From Chitinophaga sp. sic0106 (GTDB lineage Bacteria > Bacteroidota > Bacteroidia > Chitinophagales > Chitinophagaceae), in the NCBI RefSeq assembly GCF_019219075.1, contig NZ_JAHUWJ010000017.1:62001-126000 (forward strand): a stretch of 64,000 bases of DNA, in the 5' to 3' direction. The notes under the pieces were generated by a model. It was given only the letters and a program-made list of their open reading frames with translations. It did not search any database and had not been told where the DNA came from. The position numbers and the translations under genes were made by a program. Shown in pieces: positions 44,034 through 53,611 of this stretch (the first letter of the stretch is position 1; each line of letters opens with the position of its first letter).

Positions 44034-46895
44034 ATGAATCTTTTTGATATTCAACAAAATGAATTCGTGCACCGTCACATTGGGCCGAATGAAGCTGAGA
44101 AGAGCCAGATGCTGGAAACCATCGGAACCGGCAGCCTGGATGAGCTGATCAACAAAACTGTACCTGGCGCCATCCGTATGCAGACGCCGCTGGCAGTACC
44201 TGCTGCCATGAGTGAGAGCGATTATCTGCGCCATCTCAAAGAAGTTTCACTGAAAAACCAGGTTTACCGCAGTTATATCGGTCAGGGTTATTTCGACACG
44301 ATCACTCCAAGTGTGATCCTTCGCAACGTGTTCGAAAATCCAGGATGGTATACCCAGTACACCCCGTACCAGGCAGAAATTTCTCAGGGCCGCCTGGAAA
44401 GTCTGCTGAACTACCAGACCATGGTGAGCGACCTGACCGGATTGCCTATTGCCAATGCTTCCCTGCTGGATGAAGCTACTGCAGCGGCTGAAGCAATGAC
44501 CATGTTCTTCAATGCACTGAACAGGGATCACGCCAACCTGAGCAGACCTAAGTTTTTCGTGGATGAACATGTGTATCCGCAGACCTTAGACGTTATCCAC
44601 ACCCGTGCTACCCCGCTGAACATCGAGGTGGTAACCGGTGACTATAAAGCAGCCCGGATCGATGAAAGCTATTTCGGCGCACTGGTGCAGTATCCAAACA
44701 ACGTAGGCAGTGTTGAAAACTACCAGGACTTCATCGCGAAAGTTCACGGTGCCGGCGCCTATGTAGCAATGGCTACTGACCTGCTGGCACTGACCCTGCT
44801 GACCTCTCCCGGTGAGCTGGGTGCTGACGCTGCCCTGGGTTCCGCACAGCGCTTTGGTGTTCCATTGGGCTTTGGTGGTCCTCACGCGGCATTCTTTGCT
44901 GTAAAAGATGAATTCAAACGTACTATTCCAGGCCGTATCATTGGTGTGAGCATTGATGCTCAGGGTGGCCGCGCACTGCGCATGGCCCTGCAAACCCGCG
45001 AGCAGCACATCAAACGTGAGAAAGCTACTTCCAATATCTGTACTGCACAAGCGTTGCTGGCCAATATGGCGGCTATGTACGCAGTATATCACGGTCCTCA
45101 GGGCCTGAAAAACATCGCCACCCGCGTAGCCAAACTGGCCAACACCCTGGCCGGCAAACTGGTAGCGAAGGGTCTGACACTGGCATCGAACAATTTCTTC
45201 GATACCATCGTGGTAAGCGGTGCGGATGTGAAAGCTAAAGCCACCGGTGCCGGTATCAATTTCCGTTACTTCGCTAACGGTAACGTTGGTATCTCCCTGG
45301 ATGAAACTACTACTATTGGTGATATCAATGATATCCTGGGTGTATTTGGCGCAGGTAATACCGATGTCAACGCAGTAAACGGCAGTGCCGTTGCTATCCA
45401 GGCAGAACTGGTACGTACCTCTCCATACCTGACCCACCCACACTTCAACAGCTATCACAGCGAATCACTGATGATGCGCTACCTGAAGCTGCTGGAAAAT
45501 AAGGATCTCTCCCTCAACACCTCCATGATCTCTCTCGGTTCCTGCACCATGAAACTGAATGCAGCTTCCGAAATGATTCCATTGAGCTGGTCACACTGGA
45601 GCAAAATGCATCCATTTGCACCTAAAGATCAAACCGGCGGTTATCAGCAGATGATCACCGAGCTGGGTGATTACCTGAGCACTATCACCGGATTTGATTC
45701 CTGCAGCCTGCAACCAAACAGCGGTGCACAGGGTGAATATGCCGGCCTGCTCGTTATCCGCGATTTCCATGAGAGCCGTGGTGAAGGTCACCGTAACGTG
45801 ATGCTGATCCCTATCTCTGCCCACGGTACCAACCCTGCATCCGCAGTAATGGCTGGTTTCAAGGTAGTAGTAGTAAAAGCCCTGGAAAACGGTTATATCG
45901 ATGTTGCCGACCTGAAAGCAAAAGCGGAAGCACATGCTGCTGACCTCGCAGGTATCATGATCACTTATCCTTCTACCTACGGTATTTATGAGGAGAGTGT
46001 GAAAGAAATTTGTGAAACCGTTCACCAGTACGGCGGACAAGTATACATGGACGGTGCAAACATGAACGCACAGGTAGGACTCACTGCTCCTGGCCTGATT
46101 GGTGCGGACGTTTGCCACCTGAACCTGCATAAAACCTTCGCTATCCCTCACGGTGGCGGTGGTCCCGGCATGGGCCCGATCTGTGTTGCCAAACACCTGA
46201 CGCCATTCCTGCCTGGTCACGTAGAGCTGAACAACGGTGCTGCCAGCAACGCTGTTTCTGCAGCCCCTTATGGTTCTGCCAGCATCCTGCTGATCTCTTA
46301 CGCTTACATCCGCATGCTCGGATCTGAGGGCGTAAAAGCAGCTTCTATGTATGCGATCCTGAATGCCAACTACATGAAGGCGCGACTGGAAAAAGCATAC
46401 GATATCCTGTACAGTGGCAGCAACGGTACCTGCGCACACGAGTTCATCGTGGACCTTCGTCCGTTTAAAGCTACCGCCGGTATCGAAGCGGAAGATGTAG
46501 CAAAACGCCTGATGGATTACGGCTTCCACGCTCCTACTATGAGCTTCCCGGTTGCTGGTACCATCATGATTGAGCCTACTGAAAGTGAGGATAAAGGTGA
46601 ACTGGACCGCTTCTGCGATGCCATGCTTTCTATCCGCGAAGAAATCCGCGCAGTAGAAGAAGGTCGTGCAGACAAGCAGGACAACGCACTGAAAAATGCA
46701 CCACATACACAGTTTGTAATCACTGCCGACGAATGGAACCATCCATACAGCCGTCAGCAGGCCGCTTACCCACTGGAATATGTGAAGCTGAATAAATTCT
46801 GGCCTTCTGTAAGCCGTGTTAATAACACTCATGGCGACAGAAACCTCATTTGCACCTGCGAACCAGTGAGTGCTTATGAAGAAGTAAACGCATAA
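44034..46895 (+). CDS. gcvP: Glycine dehydrogenase (decarboxylating), one-chain P-protein
   Basis: 953 aa from the ATG at 44034, the normal length of the fused P-protein. It decarboxylates glycine and passes the aminomethyl group to the lipoyl H-protein in the glycine cleavage system. The N-terminus FVHRHIGPNEAE is characteristic. The PLP lysine is in HLNLHKTFAIPHGGGGPG in the second half, and the glycine-rich loop follows it. Partner genes gcvT and gcvH are not in the window. No glycine riboswitch is seen: the leader is only about 25 bases. Confidence 0.98.
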   Translation: MNLFDIQQNEFVHRHIGPNEAEKSQMLETIGTGSLDELINKTVPGAIRMQTPLAVPAAMSESDYLRHLKEVSLKNQVYRSYIGQGYFDTITPSVILRNVFENPGWYTQYTPYQAEISQGRLESLLNYQTMVSDLTGLPIANASLLDEATAAAEAMTMFFNALNRDHANLSRPKFFVDEHVYPQTLDVIHTRATPLNIEVVTGDYKAARIDESYFGALVQYPNNVGSVENYQDFIAKVHGAGAYVAMATDLLALTLLTSPGELGADAALGSAQRFGVPLGFGGPHAAFFAVKDEFKRTIPGRIIGVSIDAQGGRALRMALQTREQHIKREKATSNICTAQALLANMAAMYAVYHGPQGLKNIATRVAKLANTLAGKLVAKGLTLASNNFFDTIVVSGADVKAKATGAGINFRYFANGNVGISLDETTTIGDINDILGVFGAGNTDVNAVNGSAVAIQAELVRTSPYLTHPHFNSYHSESLMMRYLKLLENKDLSLNTSMISLGSCTMKLNAASEMIPLSWSHWSKMHPFAPKDQTGGYQQMITELGDYLSTITGFDSCSLQPNSGAQGEYAGLLVIRDFHESRGEGHRNVMLIPISAHGTNPASAVMAGFKVVVVKALENGYIDVADLKAKAEAHAADLAGIMITYPSTYGIYEESVKEICETVHQYGGQVYMDGANMNAQVGLTAPGLIGADVCHLNLHKTFAIPHGGGGPGMGPICVAKHLTPFLPGHVELNNGAASNAVSAAPYGSASILLISYAYIRMLGSEGVKAASMYAILNANYMKARLEKAYDILYSGSNGTCAHEFIVDLRPFKATAGIEAEDVAKRLMDYGFHAPTMSFPVAGTIMIEPTESEDKGELDRFCDAMLSIREEIRAVEEGRADKQDNALKNAPHTQFVITADEWNHPYSRQQAAYPLEYVKLNKFWPSVSRVNNTHGDRNLICTCEPVSAYEEVNA

Positions 46896-46914
46896 GTTTT
46901 ACCAAGAAAAGCAA

Positions 46915-46948
46915 AAAAGGCCGTCTCATTCGTTTGAGACGGCCTTTT
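46915..46948. terminator. Bidirectional terminator between gcvP and the MFS gene
   Basis: A 14-bp stem (46915-46928 with 46935-46948), which ends in TTTT on both strands, with a 6-nt loop. Confidence 0.9.
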
Positions 46949-46970
46949 ACTTTTGTATTGATTGGCTGGT

Positions 46971-48200
46971 TTATAATTGCATTTGTGGTATGGCGGGTGC
47001 ATGATTTTTAGCTCCCCTTGTTGTCATGAGTTTTATCAGGATCAGCCATACGCCTATCACGCCCAGCAGGATCAGGTAGGAACCGGATAACGTTTGCTGG
47101 TTACTGATGTTGAGCGTATTGGCAATAGCATAACTGGTCACGGAAATGATCAGGTAAGTACCTCCGCTGGCCAGTCCACTCGCCGTAGCCGCATGATCCG
47201 GGAACCTGGTGAGGGAATAAGTGAATTGCGTATTGAAAGTGAATCCCTGCCCAAAGTGCAATAACATCACAAATATCACAATCGGCAACAGTGAATTGAA
47301 AAAGCTGCCTGTGAGCAGCATGATGGCTGCCACAGCGAATTGCGCATAATTGGCGATCTGTAACTTCTTCATCATCGGCTTATCAATCATGTATTTACTG
47401 AGCATACCACCTAACATGATGGCCACGCCTGATGCCAGCGCACAGTAACCAGATACTACCGCTGAAAAGTGGAAATGCTGCTCTACCACAAATGGGATAC
47501 TCATTCCGAAAACCATGACCATGCTATAACTCAGCCCCAGGATCACTATGCCCAAACTAAACTGCTTGGCAGACAGGAGTTCGGAATATACATGGAGAAT
47601 ATTTTTAAGACGGAACCGGTGGCGGGTATGAATTGTTTCGCCGCTATATCTCAATTCCAGGAGCAGCATTACTAAACCATAAAAAGCAAGGAAATAAAAA
47701 TTAGATCTCCAGCCGAAGGAATTTTGTAAATAGCCACCGAGGAAAGGCGCTACGATAGGACCTATGGACCATATCACCGTAAGCAAACTGGTATAGTGTT
47801 TACGTTTCTCTCCTGTATACACATCCACCAGGAAGGCACGTTTGCTTAGTACGATAAACGATATCGCTATCCCCTGTACGAAACGAAGCAGGAATATCAG
47901 GTAAATATCTTTTGTGAGTACAATTCCGATACTGCTTAGCGTGAAAGCCAGCAAGGAAATCAGGTTGATCTTATATCGTCCGAAACTATCCAGGATACTA
48001 CCAACAAACAGTTGCGAGATGCCGTAACTGATGAGGAATATCGTCATGGTGAGCTTGATATTGGATGCGGAAGTGTGTAAGGCGGTGGCCATTTCCGGGA
48101 AAGATGGGATGTATACATCCATGGCAAATCCGGAAATTGGTACCAGGGCAAACGCAAGGACGGTACTGATTCTTTCATTCTCTTTTTTGAGCTGTTTCAT
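46971..48200 (-). CDS. Bcr/CflA-type multidrug efflux MFS transporter
   Basis: 409 aa, about 12 membrane helices. The N-terminal MDVYIPSFPEMA segment in helix 1, with LDSFGRYK after helix 2, is the hallmark of the Bcr/CflA drug-resistance group. It exports small molecules by proton antiport. A divergent AraC-family gene lies 91 bp upstream and may control it; this is inference from position. Single gene with a terminator downstream. Confidence 0.9.
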   Translation of the reverse strand: MKQLKKENERISTVLAFALVPISGFAMDVYIPSFPEMATALHTSASNIKLTMTIFLISYGISQLFVGSILDSFGRYKINLISLLAFTLSSIGIVLTKDIYLIFLLRFVQGIAISFIVLSKRAFLVDVYTGEKRKHYTSLLTVIWSIGPIVAPFLGGYLQNSFGWRSNFYFLAFYGLVMLLLELRYSGETIHTRHRFRLKNILHVYSELLSAKQFSLGIVILGLSYSMVMVFGMSIPFVVEQHFHFSAVVSGYCALASGVAIMLGGMLSKYMIDKPMMKKLQIANYAQFAVAAIMLLTGSFFNSLLPIVIFVMLLHFGQGFTFNTQFTYSLTRFPDHAATASGLASGGTYLIISVTSYAIANTLNISNQQTLSGSYLILLGVIGVWLILIKLMTTRGAKNHAPAIPQMQL

Positions 48201-48291
48201 TCTACCTGTGATTTAGTAAGGCAAAATTCTACATAAAAACACAGCTAAATTGGTATATCTTTGCTATAAATCGGTAAATTTACATCCTGGT

Positions 48292-49137
48292 ATGAAAAGA
48301 GAACATTTATACGAACCGTTTGAAATTGTGTATAAAACCTCTGATGTATGTCCTAAACTGACGCATCAGCATTCATTTTTTGAGTTGATTTATATTCATG
48401 CAGGAACGGGGATACAGTATATTAACGGGCATAAACTGGACTACAAACCGGGGCAGCTTTTTTTGATTACACCACAGGATTCCCATTCGTTTGAGTTAAC
48501 CACTACCTCGTCCTTTTTCTTTTTGCGGTTTAACGATATCTATATTAAGTCCAACGCACTGCAATCGGAAAATATTCAGCGCCTGGAATACATCCTGCAT
48601 AATGCCAATCATAAGCCTGGCTGCATTATGAAAGACATTACGGACAAAAGCCTGGTTCGCGCTATCATTGAATCACTGATCGTAGAGGTGGCCAACAAAG
48701 ATTTGTATGAGAAAGAAATGACGCAACAATTAGTGAACACTTTGATTGTGGTGGTTGCAAGAAATATTGCCAGGCGACTGCCTGAAAAAATCAATGAACA
48801 TACCGACGAGAAAATAGTATCCATTCTCCAGCATATTCAGGCCAATATTTACGAACCGGACACTGTGCGAACAGAAACCATCTGCAACATTTTCGGCATT
48901 TCAGAAAATTATCTGGGTCGTTATTTCAAGAAGCACACCGGCCATACGTTGCAGTCATACATCAGCAACTACAAGCTCTCATTGGTAACACATCGCCTGA
49001 AGCACAGCAATATGCGGATTAATGAAATTGTTGCCGAGCTTGGGTTTACGGATGAAAGTCACCTGAATAAATTTTTCAGGCAGCAAACAGGCTTGAGTCC
49101 TAAAGCGTATCGCAAAAGCCTGGTTGCTGCGGAGTAA
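48292..49137 (+). CDS. AraC-family transcriptional regulator with cupin sensor
   Basis: 281 aa from the ATG at 48292. The frame opens further upstream, but TATCTTTG at 48256-48263 is a likely promoter box. The N-terminal cupin domain (about 10-110; HQHSFFELIYIHAGTG, KPGQLFLITPQDSHSFEL) would bind a small ligand. The C-terminal double helix-turn-helix (about 180-280) has ISENYLGRYFKKHTG and the GFTDESHLNKFFRQQTGLSPKAYR signature. It is divergent from the MFS exporter and a good candidate for its regulator. Confidence 0.92.
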   Translation: MKREHLYEPFEIVYKTSDVCPKLTHQHSFFELIYIHAGTGIQYINGHKLDYKPGQLFLITPQDSHSFELTTTSSFFFLRFNDIYIKSNALQSENIQRLEYILHNANHKPGCIMKDITDKSLVRAIIESLIVEVANKDLYEKEMTQQLVNTLIVVVARNIARRLPEKINEHTDEKIVSILQHIQANIYEPDTVRTETICNIFGISENYLGRYFKKHTGHTLQSYISNYKLSLVTHRLKHSNMRINEIVAELGFTDESHLNKFFRQQTGLSPKAYRKSLVAAE

Positions 49138-49144
49138 ATTTATT

Positions 49145-51853
49145 TTATTTTCGGGAGATGCCACAGGCCGCTGCGCGCGCTGTATCGGCCATGAGCACAC
49201 ACTCGTTATTCAGCAGGAAGAATTGGTTAAGGTCGTTGACCATACGGTTCTTCCATTTCTCCTCTATATCACTTTGCAGGTTCTGGATGCTGGTGCCGGA
49301 CAGCACCCAGTTGAGCGGCACCTGGCTACCGGTTTTTTCGAGCGACAAAGCAATGAACCTTCCCTTGAGGTCCCGCTCTGTGTAACGCTCCAGTTGCGTT
49401 AATGCCATGGTAGAACGGCCACTGCGGGCATTATTGATACCCAGTAATACTTCCATTATTTCATTGCCCAGGTTAATATTTTCAAAATTATCTGCTTTTT
49501 CATCGCTGAATTTGAGGACGATGACGAAGGGTACTACCTCGTCCCGTTTGAAGTAGGTGGACTTGCGCTTCAGCGCCTGGAGTACTTCCAGCATTGTACC
49601 GGAACCTGTATTTTCAGCGTACCCCCCATCTACATAATGTAACTTCATATTTGAATTTTGCCGCAGGTTGGCAGCAGGAGAAAACAGCGGAAAACGTGAG
49701 CTGAAATTGACCATGGTGCTGTAGTTGATGCCTCCCTTAATTTTCTTTGCGAGCAGATCCCGGCGTTGCCAGAGGGCCATACTGCTATCGGGCCGCACAT
49801 TAGTGAGCCAGCAGGGCAATCCGGATTCTACTTCCGTGGTGTTGATAAACATTGCCGGGTATTTGTGCGACTGGGGATAGAGCGACAGGAAATCTTCTGA
49901 AAATATATCCGTAGAGCTGCTGGTAACTGTTTCCATGAAACCGTGTTCCCAGCTTTCTTCCAGGGCAATGGCGCGATCGAAATACTGGATATGGAATGGT
50001 AAAAAGAGGTTGATGAAATCTCCATAAAACATTTTACCGATCACCGGCGACAGGTAGTCCTGTGTAAAAAAGGTGCGGGTAAGGATGCTCAGGGAGTCTT
50101 CCCGGCGTTTGAAGCCCGGCGTCATATAGGCGATAGCGTTAAAGAAAGAGAGGCCCAGGGCACCACCTGAAACGCCGGAATACGCATATACGGCTTTTTT
50201 AAAGTCCTTTCCGACTTCCTCCCGTTCTACTTTACGTTGGAAGTAACGGGCCAGGTTATCCGCAGGCTGGCCTTTTTTACGGGCGGAATCGTCCATTTCC
50301 ATGGCCTTGCGGTAGATGAATGAATCTTTTTCTCTCACAAAATTATCCTGCAAAAAGCTAAGGGTTTGGGCGGCAAAGGCGGCGGTACGCAACGCTCCCC
50401 CTTCCGCACATACGAAAATGACCGGATGCCTGAACTTAGCCACCGGCGTATCCTGTATCCACCTGAAATAATAGCGGGTATGCAGGGAGTCCTTTTTATA
50501 GTCCTCGAACCAGCGATCGAAGTGAGTGGCCAGTGAGGGACGGTTATCGATTCTGCCGGTATCGTTATAGCGTACCTGGTGGTCATTGTTGATAAAGGAG
50601 CTGACCACGAGCAGCACAAAAAGCAGGAAGCGCAGGGATACCTGCCGGTCGCGCGACCAGGCATAATCGAGATAAAGGAGGCCGAGGTACATACCCAGCC
50701 AGCAGGTGATGGCGATGATCACCAGACCCGGAGAGCCAATCAGCGGGTACATATTAAGTGGCAGGAAGCAAACGATGAGGAATACCGACAGGCAGATGAT
50801 AGTGACCCATTTGATCTGGCGGTGAAGATCGTCGTAGAAGTCCAGCGGAATTTTGAACACCCAGCGGAACTGGCCGTCGGGTTTATCCGGGTCCTGGGTG
50901 AATTTCAAAGGAATAAAATCAGCCGGGATACGGGTGTTATCCGGCATATGATCTTCCCGTTGCAGAAAATGTAATTGTTCGTTATAGCTTTCCAGCTTGG
51001 AGAACTGGTCTGTAAATCGCTCCAGTGGCTCGTTGATGGTGGGCTGAAAATTAGATGCCTTCCTGATGGCGAATACATAAGTATTGTAGATGCCTATCAG
51101 CTTACTGCACCAGGTTTGTTCCTGTTCATTGAGCTGGAAGAAGGAGAAGATGCCATCCGGCTTTTGCGGCCTGGCAATGGTTTTTGCCAGTTTAGCATCA
51201 GCGGCCAGATTGGCTTCCTTGTTGAGTCTTTTGCTGGTGGCTTTATGGCGGTCTATTTTCTGTTCTACCTCTGTATCGGAGAAATAGGAGCGCACTACCA
51301 GGTTCATCACGAGGTAGAGGCAGGCTACGGGTATACCAAAGCCCCAGTTTTTCTGGCTGGTGGTGAGGGTGGTATCCTGGAGGTAGTTGCGGAGGAAGCC
51401 GAGGAAAACGATGAAAAATGGAAGTAACAGGAATAGCTGTGCCACGGTTTCCTGCACTACTTTTCGCCATTCCACCCGTTCTTCCGGCAGGCTCCTGCCG
51501 GAGTTGTCCGTTACATAAATGCTGTAGCGGGTACCAAATTCCGACACCACGCTCCAGGCGGTAACGCCGCCCAGTAGCCAGAACAGGCTGCCTACGCGGT
51601 GCTGCACGGCAATTTCTTCCACGATAATGAGCAGTACATCCCTGCCCTGGGGGAGTACATTAAAAATGAAGAATGCCAGCATGGTGAGTACGGTGAACAT
51701 AGCGCAGCTATGCAATACGCCGAGGAAATCTGACGCGAGGTATCGCAGCGGGATACCGTGTTTGGCGCGGTTTAGTTTTTTAAAGACTGCCCGAAAATGA
51801 AGAAATAATAAGACGAGCAGGTCTTTTACAACGTCGAGAGCCTTAGTCAACAT
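49145..51853 (-). CDS. Polytopic membrane protein with C-terminal patatin-like phospholipase domain
   Basis: 902 aa. The first half has about seven hydrophobic spans (near 45-66, 85-105, 137-157, 172-190, 346-370, 374-395 and 405-420) with a soluble segment at 195-345. The C-terminal half is patatin-like: EGGALR (484-489) as oxyanion loop, the nucleophile elbow GVSGG with Ser562, and the DGG motif with Asp742 complete the Ser-Asp dyad. The enzyme part would face the side opposite the helical loops, probably the cytosol. By family knowledge patatins hydrolyse lipid acyl esters. The gene is alone, in a region rich in hairpins upstream. Confidence 0.85.
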   Translation of the reverse strand: MLTKALDVVKDLLVLLFLHFRAVFKKLNRAKHGIPLRYLASDFLGVLHSCAMFTVLTMLAFFIFNVLPQGRDVLLIIVEEIAVQHRVGSLFWLLGGVTAWSVVSEFGTRYSIYVTDNSGRSLPEERVEWRKVVQETVAQLFLLLPFFIVFLGFLRNYLQDTTLTTSQKNWGFGIPVACLYLVMNLVVRSYFSDTEVEQKIDRHKATSKRLNKEANLAADAKLAKTIARPQKPDGIFSFFQLNEQEQTWCSKLIGIYNTYVFAIRKASNFQPTINEPLERFTDQFSKLESYNEQLHFLQREDHMPDNTRIPADFIPLKFTQDPDKPDGQFRWVFKIPLDFYDDLHRQIKWVTIICLSVFLIVCFLPLNMYPLIGSPGLVIIAITCWLGMYLGLLYLDYAWSRDRQVSLRFLLFVLLVVSSFINNDHQVRYNDTGRIDNRPSLATHFDRWFEDYKKDSLHTRYYFRWIQDTPVAKFRHPVIFVCAEGGALRTAAFAAQTLSFLQDNFVREKDSFIYRKAMEMDDSARKKGQPADNLARYFQRKVEREEVGKDFKKAVYAYSGVSGGALGLSFFNAIAYMTPGFKRREDSLSILTRTFFTQDYLSPVIGKMFYGDFINLFLPFHIQYFDRAIALEESWEHGFMETVTSSSTDIFSEDFLSLYPQSHKYPAMFINTTEVESGLPCWLTNVRPDSSMALWQRRDLLAKKIKGGINYSTMVNFSSRFPLFSPAANLRQNSNMKLHYVDGGYAENTGSGTMLEVLQALKRKSTYFKRDEVVPFVIVLKFSDEKADNFENINLGNEIMEVLLGINNARSGRSTMALTQLERYTERDLKGRFIALSLEKTGSQVPLNWVLSGTSIQNLQSDIEEKWKNRMVNDLNQFFLLNNECVLMADTARAAACGISRK

Positions 51854-51919
51854 GGTTTTGACTTTTTGGGGAACAATAAATTGGGGTCAATGTTAAGTTA
51901 CGACAATTTGTGGATTTTA

Positions 51920-51994
51920 CCTGCGTTAAATCCGGCGCCTTCGGCACCGGATTTAACGCAGGAGGGCGGCGGCTACCAGCCGCCGCCCTCCTGC
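51920..51994. repeat. Two overlapping long hairpins
   Basis: Hairpin 1: a 20-bp stem (51920-51939 with 51943-51962, one mismatch, loop TTC). Hairpin 2: a 17-bp perfect GC-rich stem (51958-51974 with 51978-51994, loop ACC). They share 51958-51962, so they cannot both form fully. Confidence 0.8.
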
Positions 51995-52130
51995 TATGTT
52001 GACGACAAAGCGTGCAATCCCTTGCAAATAAGGCCCAACAGGGTGTTGACTAAGTGCCCGCCTCCTGCTATGCTAACACCAGCGCGTGCAATCCCTTGCA
52101 AGCAAGCCCCAACAGGCTGGTGGCCGGTAG
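51988..52130. repeat. Two direct repeats of about 70 bp
   Basis: A unit starting CTCCTGCTATG at 51988 recurs at 52062 (period 74), both containing the self-complementary GTGCAATCCCTTGCA and CCCAACAGG. They diverge at about a quarter of positions. With the hairpins they fill the 311-base gap between the patatin and phosphodiesterase genes; no gene is seen there. Confidence 0.8.
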
Positions 52131-52164
52131 CCGCCGCCCAGTTGGATAAGGAGTGAAAGCTATT

Positions 52165-53418
52165 TTACTGGAGGATACCTTCCAATACTTCCAGCTTACC
52201 ATCGATAGGCTGGGTAATATTGAGTCCTAACAAATAAGCGACCAGTGGATACACGTGAACGTTTTCGAAGGTAGCGATGCGATAATTAGATTTGAATGCA
52301 GGGCCCCATGCCATGAAGATGGCGTTCATGTTGGTCAGGTTGTTATCGAATCCATGGTGGCCGGGATGCATTTTTTTAGCTGTGCCTTTGAATACGAAGC
52401 CTGGTTCTGCCAGGAGGATGATATCACCGATGCGGCCGTAGATATCTTCCTGACCATAGTGCCAGCGGGCAGGAGTTTCCTGTTTACGATAAGTGGTATA
52501 ATGATTTTCGTGGCGTTTGAGATAGTTGTATGCGTTGGTGATCTCTTCTTCTGTGTTGCCGTAGAGCATCACTTTTTCACCACCTGGCATTATTTTCAGG
52601 TTGGCCAGGGAAGCGTCTTCCGGGATGGAGATGGTATGTACCGTATCTACTGCGGACATGCCGTGGTCCGACACGATGATGAAGTTTACCGGCAGATTTA
52701 GTTTCGCTACTTCGGCAGTCATGCGCCCGATGGCTTCATCTACGAACTTAACCGCTGCGCGGACGCTGTCGGAGTCCGGACCGTAGGAATGCCCCATATG
52801 ATCTACTTCCGGGAAGTAGAAGGTGATCAGGTGCGGGCGTTGTTCTTCCGGCAGTTGGAGCCAGTTGACTACCTGGGAGATACGGCTGTTAATACCTGTT
52901 TTTTCGTGGTATTTGAAGTAATAGGTGGGGCGTGTACCCTGGATATCAGCTTCGGAGCCTACCCAGAAGTAGCTGGCGCTTACCATCTTTTGTTTTTCGG
53001 CGAGTACCCACAGTGGCGAGCCGCCGTACCAGGTACCATCGGCCACACTAACAGTATCGCCTACACGATATTTCTCTTTTCTTTTTTTGTCCCAGAAGAG
53101 GTTGTCGACCAGGCCATGGTGTGCCGGGTATAACCCGGTGATAATGGAATAGTGATTCGGAAAGGTCAGGGATGGAAAGGAAGGCTGCATGGCTGTGGCG
53201 CGTACTCCCTGCTGGGAGAGGCGCAACAGGTTTTGGGCCTGGTATTTTTCCGCGTAGTCGTAGCGGAAACCATCTATGGAGATCATGATTACATAAGGCC
53301 TTGTTTGATTGGAGGCGCTGTTAACCCGGCCTGCTACAATTTGTTGGGAGGTATCCTGTGCTAATAATTCCAGACTGGAGATCAATACCGCTGCAAATAC
53401 TAAAAGTAACCGTTTCAA
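52165..53418 (-). CDS. Nucleotide pyrophosphatase/phosphodiesterase (NPP) of the alkaline phosphatase superfamily
   Basis: 417 aa. The signal peptide ends LLAQD near 21. Metal and catalytic residues of NPP enzymes are seen: Asp49 in SIDGFRYDY, nucleophile Thr85 in FPSLTFPNHYS, EVDHMGHSYG, VSDHGM and HPGHHGFDN. It cleaves phosphodiester or pyrophosphate bonds in the periplasm; nucleotide or lipid headgroup substrates are both known in the family. The start is a TTG (53416-53418), chosen because it sits exactly before the signal peptide and no ATG is available. Confidence 0.92.
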   Translation of the reverse strand: MKRLLLVFAAVLISSLELLAQDTSQQIVAGRVNSASNQTRPYVIMISIDGFRYDYAEKYQAQNLLRLSQQGVRATAMQPSFPSLTFPNHYSIITGLYPAHHGLVDNLFWDKKRKEKYRVGDTVSVADGTWYGGSPLWVLAEKQKMVSASYFWVGSEADIQGTRPTYYFKYHEKTGINSRISQVVNWLQLPEEQRPHLITFYFPEVDHMGHSYGPDSDSVRAAVKFVDEAIGRMTAEVAKLNLPVNFIIVSDHGMSAVDTVHTISIPEDASLANLKIMPGGEKVMLYGNTEEEITNAYNYLKRHENHYTTYRKQETPARWHYGQEDIYGRIGDIILLAEPGFVFKGTAKKMHPGHHGFDNNLTNMNAIFMAWGPAFKSNYRIATFENVHVYPLVAYLLGLNITQPIDGKLEVLEGILQ

Positions 53419-53611
53419 AATGCTTGTTTTAATGATGAACTATCCGGGTGTTAACAAGACGAATGGGTTAATGGAGGTGCAAGTTAGTCAATTAAAAAGT
53501 TCCTGCCCTGTTTGCGATGTTAACATCTAACCAATTGACACAAACAAACATATGTAAATTTCTTTAATTGATATTTTTTACGTATATTAGCCAGCTGAAA
53601 AACCTATCTTT

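Noticed and set aside
45591..46832. 413-codon open frame on the minus strand
   Set aside because: It is antisense to the conserved second half of gcvP, with no signal, motif or promoter.
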